From contig CAKPKE010000017.1 in assembly GCA_934167095.1 (NCBI GenBank), forward strand, positions 1-24,908: 24,908 nt of DNA, given 5' to 3'. The stretch comes from an uncultured Clostridia bacterium (GTDB lineage: Bacteria; Bacillota; Clostridia; TANB77; CAG-508). Under the pieces are notes generated by a model, which was not told the origin of the DNA, ran no database searches, and was given only the letters and a program-made list of their open reading frames with translations. Positions 24,860-24,908 of this stretch are shown in pieces (within the stretch, counting starts at the first letter, position 1; each line of letters opens with the position of its first letter). The position numbers were made by a program, and so were the translations under genes.

Positions 24860-24891
24860 ATCTTTCCTTTCTTATGTTTTTATCTAATAAA

Positions 24892-24897
24892 ATTATA
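24892..24897 (-). promoter_or_regulatory. Probable -10 of the VanW gene promoter
   Basis: Perfect TATAAT on minus, 32 nt before the start codon. The -35 would fall beyond the end of the window. Confidence 0.45.
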
Positions 24898-24908
24898 GCT
24901 TATCTACA

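Overview
The window is very AT-rich, with Gly-Gly-rich Shine-Dalgarno (SD) sites, sigma-A-like promoters and Bacillota gene families: YkpA-type ABC-F, VanW/G5, DUF975 and an XRE regulator fused to a membrane anchor. This points to a low-GC Bacillota, most likely a Clostridia-type anaerobe. The sequence alone does not give the species. No insertion sequence, phage gene or CRISPR array was seen.

Left part (1-10.8 kb): a minus-strand membrane-anchored HtrA/DegP protease lies divergent to a plus-strand biosynthesis and signalling block. A sigma-A-like promoter (1359-1387) drives an acyl-CoA/acyl-AMP ligase (1408-3105), a single-module NRPS with C-A-T-reductase order (3148-7476) and a six-TM sensor histidine kinase (7499-9511), ending at a strong terminator. 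A separate promoter then drives a receiver-HD-GYP response regulator (9687-10739). The adenylation pocket reads DILQMGMVW-K, close to the glycine code. The predicted product is therefore an N-acyl-glycinal or, if reduced twice, an N-acyl-ethanolamine. Lipid-signal synthesis, a multi-TM kinase and a REC-HD-GYP phosphodiesterase together resemble the Rpf/DSF quorum-sensing logic of xanthomonads (RpfF-RpfC-RpfG), but with an unrelated synthase. This is the most interesting content of the window.

Middle part (10.8-17.6 kb): housekeeping and stress genes. The Tex RNA-binding protein and an ABC-F ATPase (YkpA/YbiT type) lie on minus, and a DUF975 membrane protein on plus. A three-gene minus operon encodes an XRE regulator with membrane anchor, a YbjQ/UPF0145 protein and an unknown single-TM protein.

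Right part (17.7-24.9 kb), all minus: an OmpR/PhoB-type response regulator and its kinase (the kinase gene is exceptionally AT-rich), an ABC transporter (ATPase plus 887-aa FtsX-type permease) resembling envelope-stress or peptide-resistance modules, tRNA-Lys(CTT), and a VanW/G5 surface protein. The transporter promoter carries two TGTCA half-sites 11 bp apart over the -35 position, like a Pho box. This suggests direct control by the neighbouring OmpR-type regulator. Related TGTCAC sites sit upstream of the XRE operon. No gene-free stretch exceeds 300 bases; the longest, 15698-15984, holds the XRE promoter region and the ABC-F terminator.
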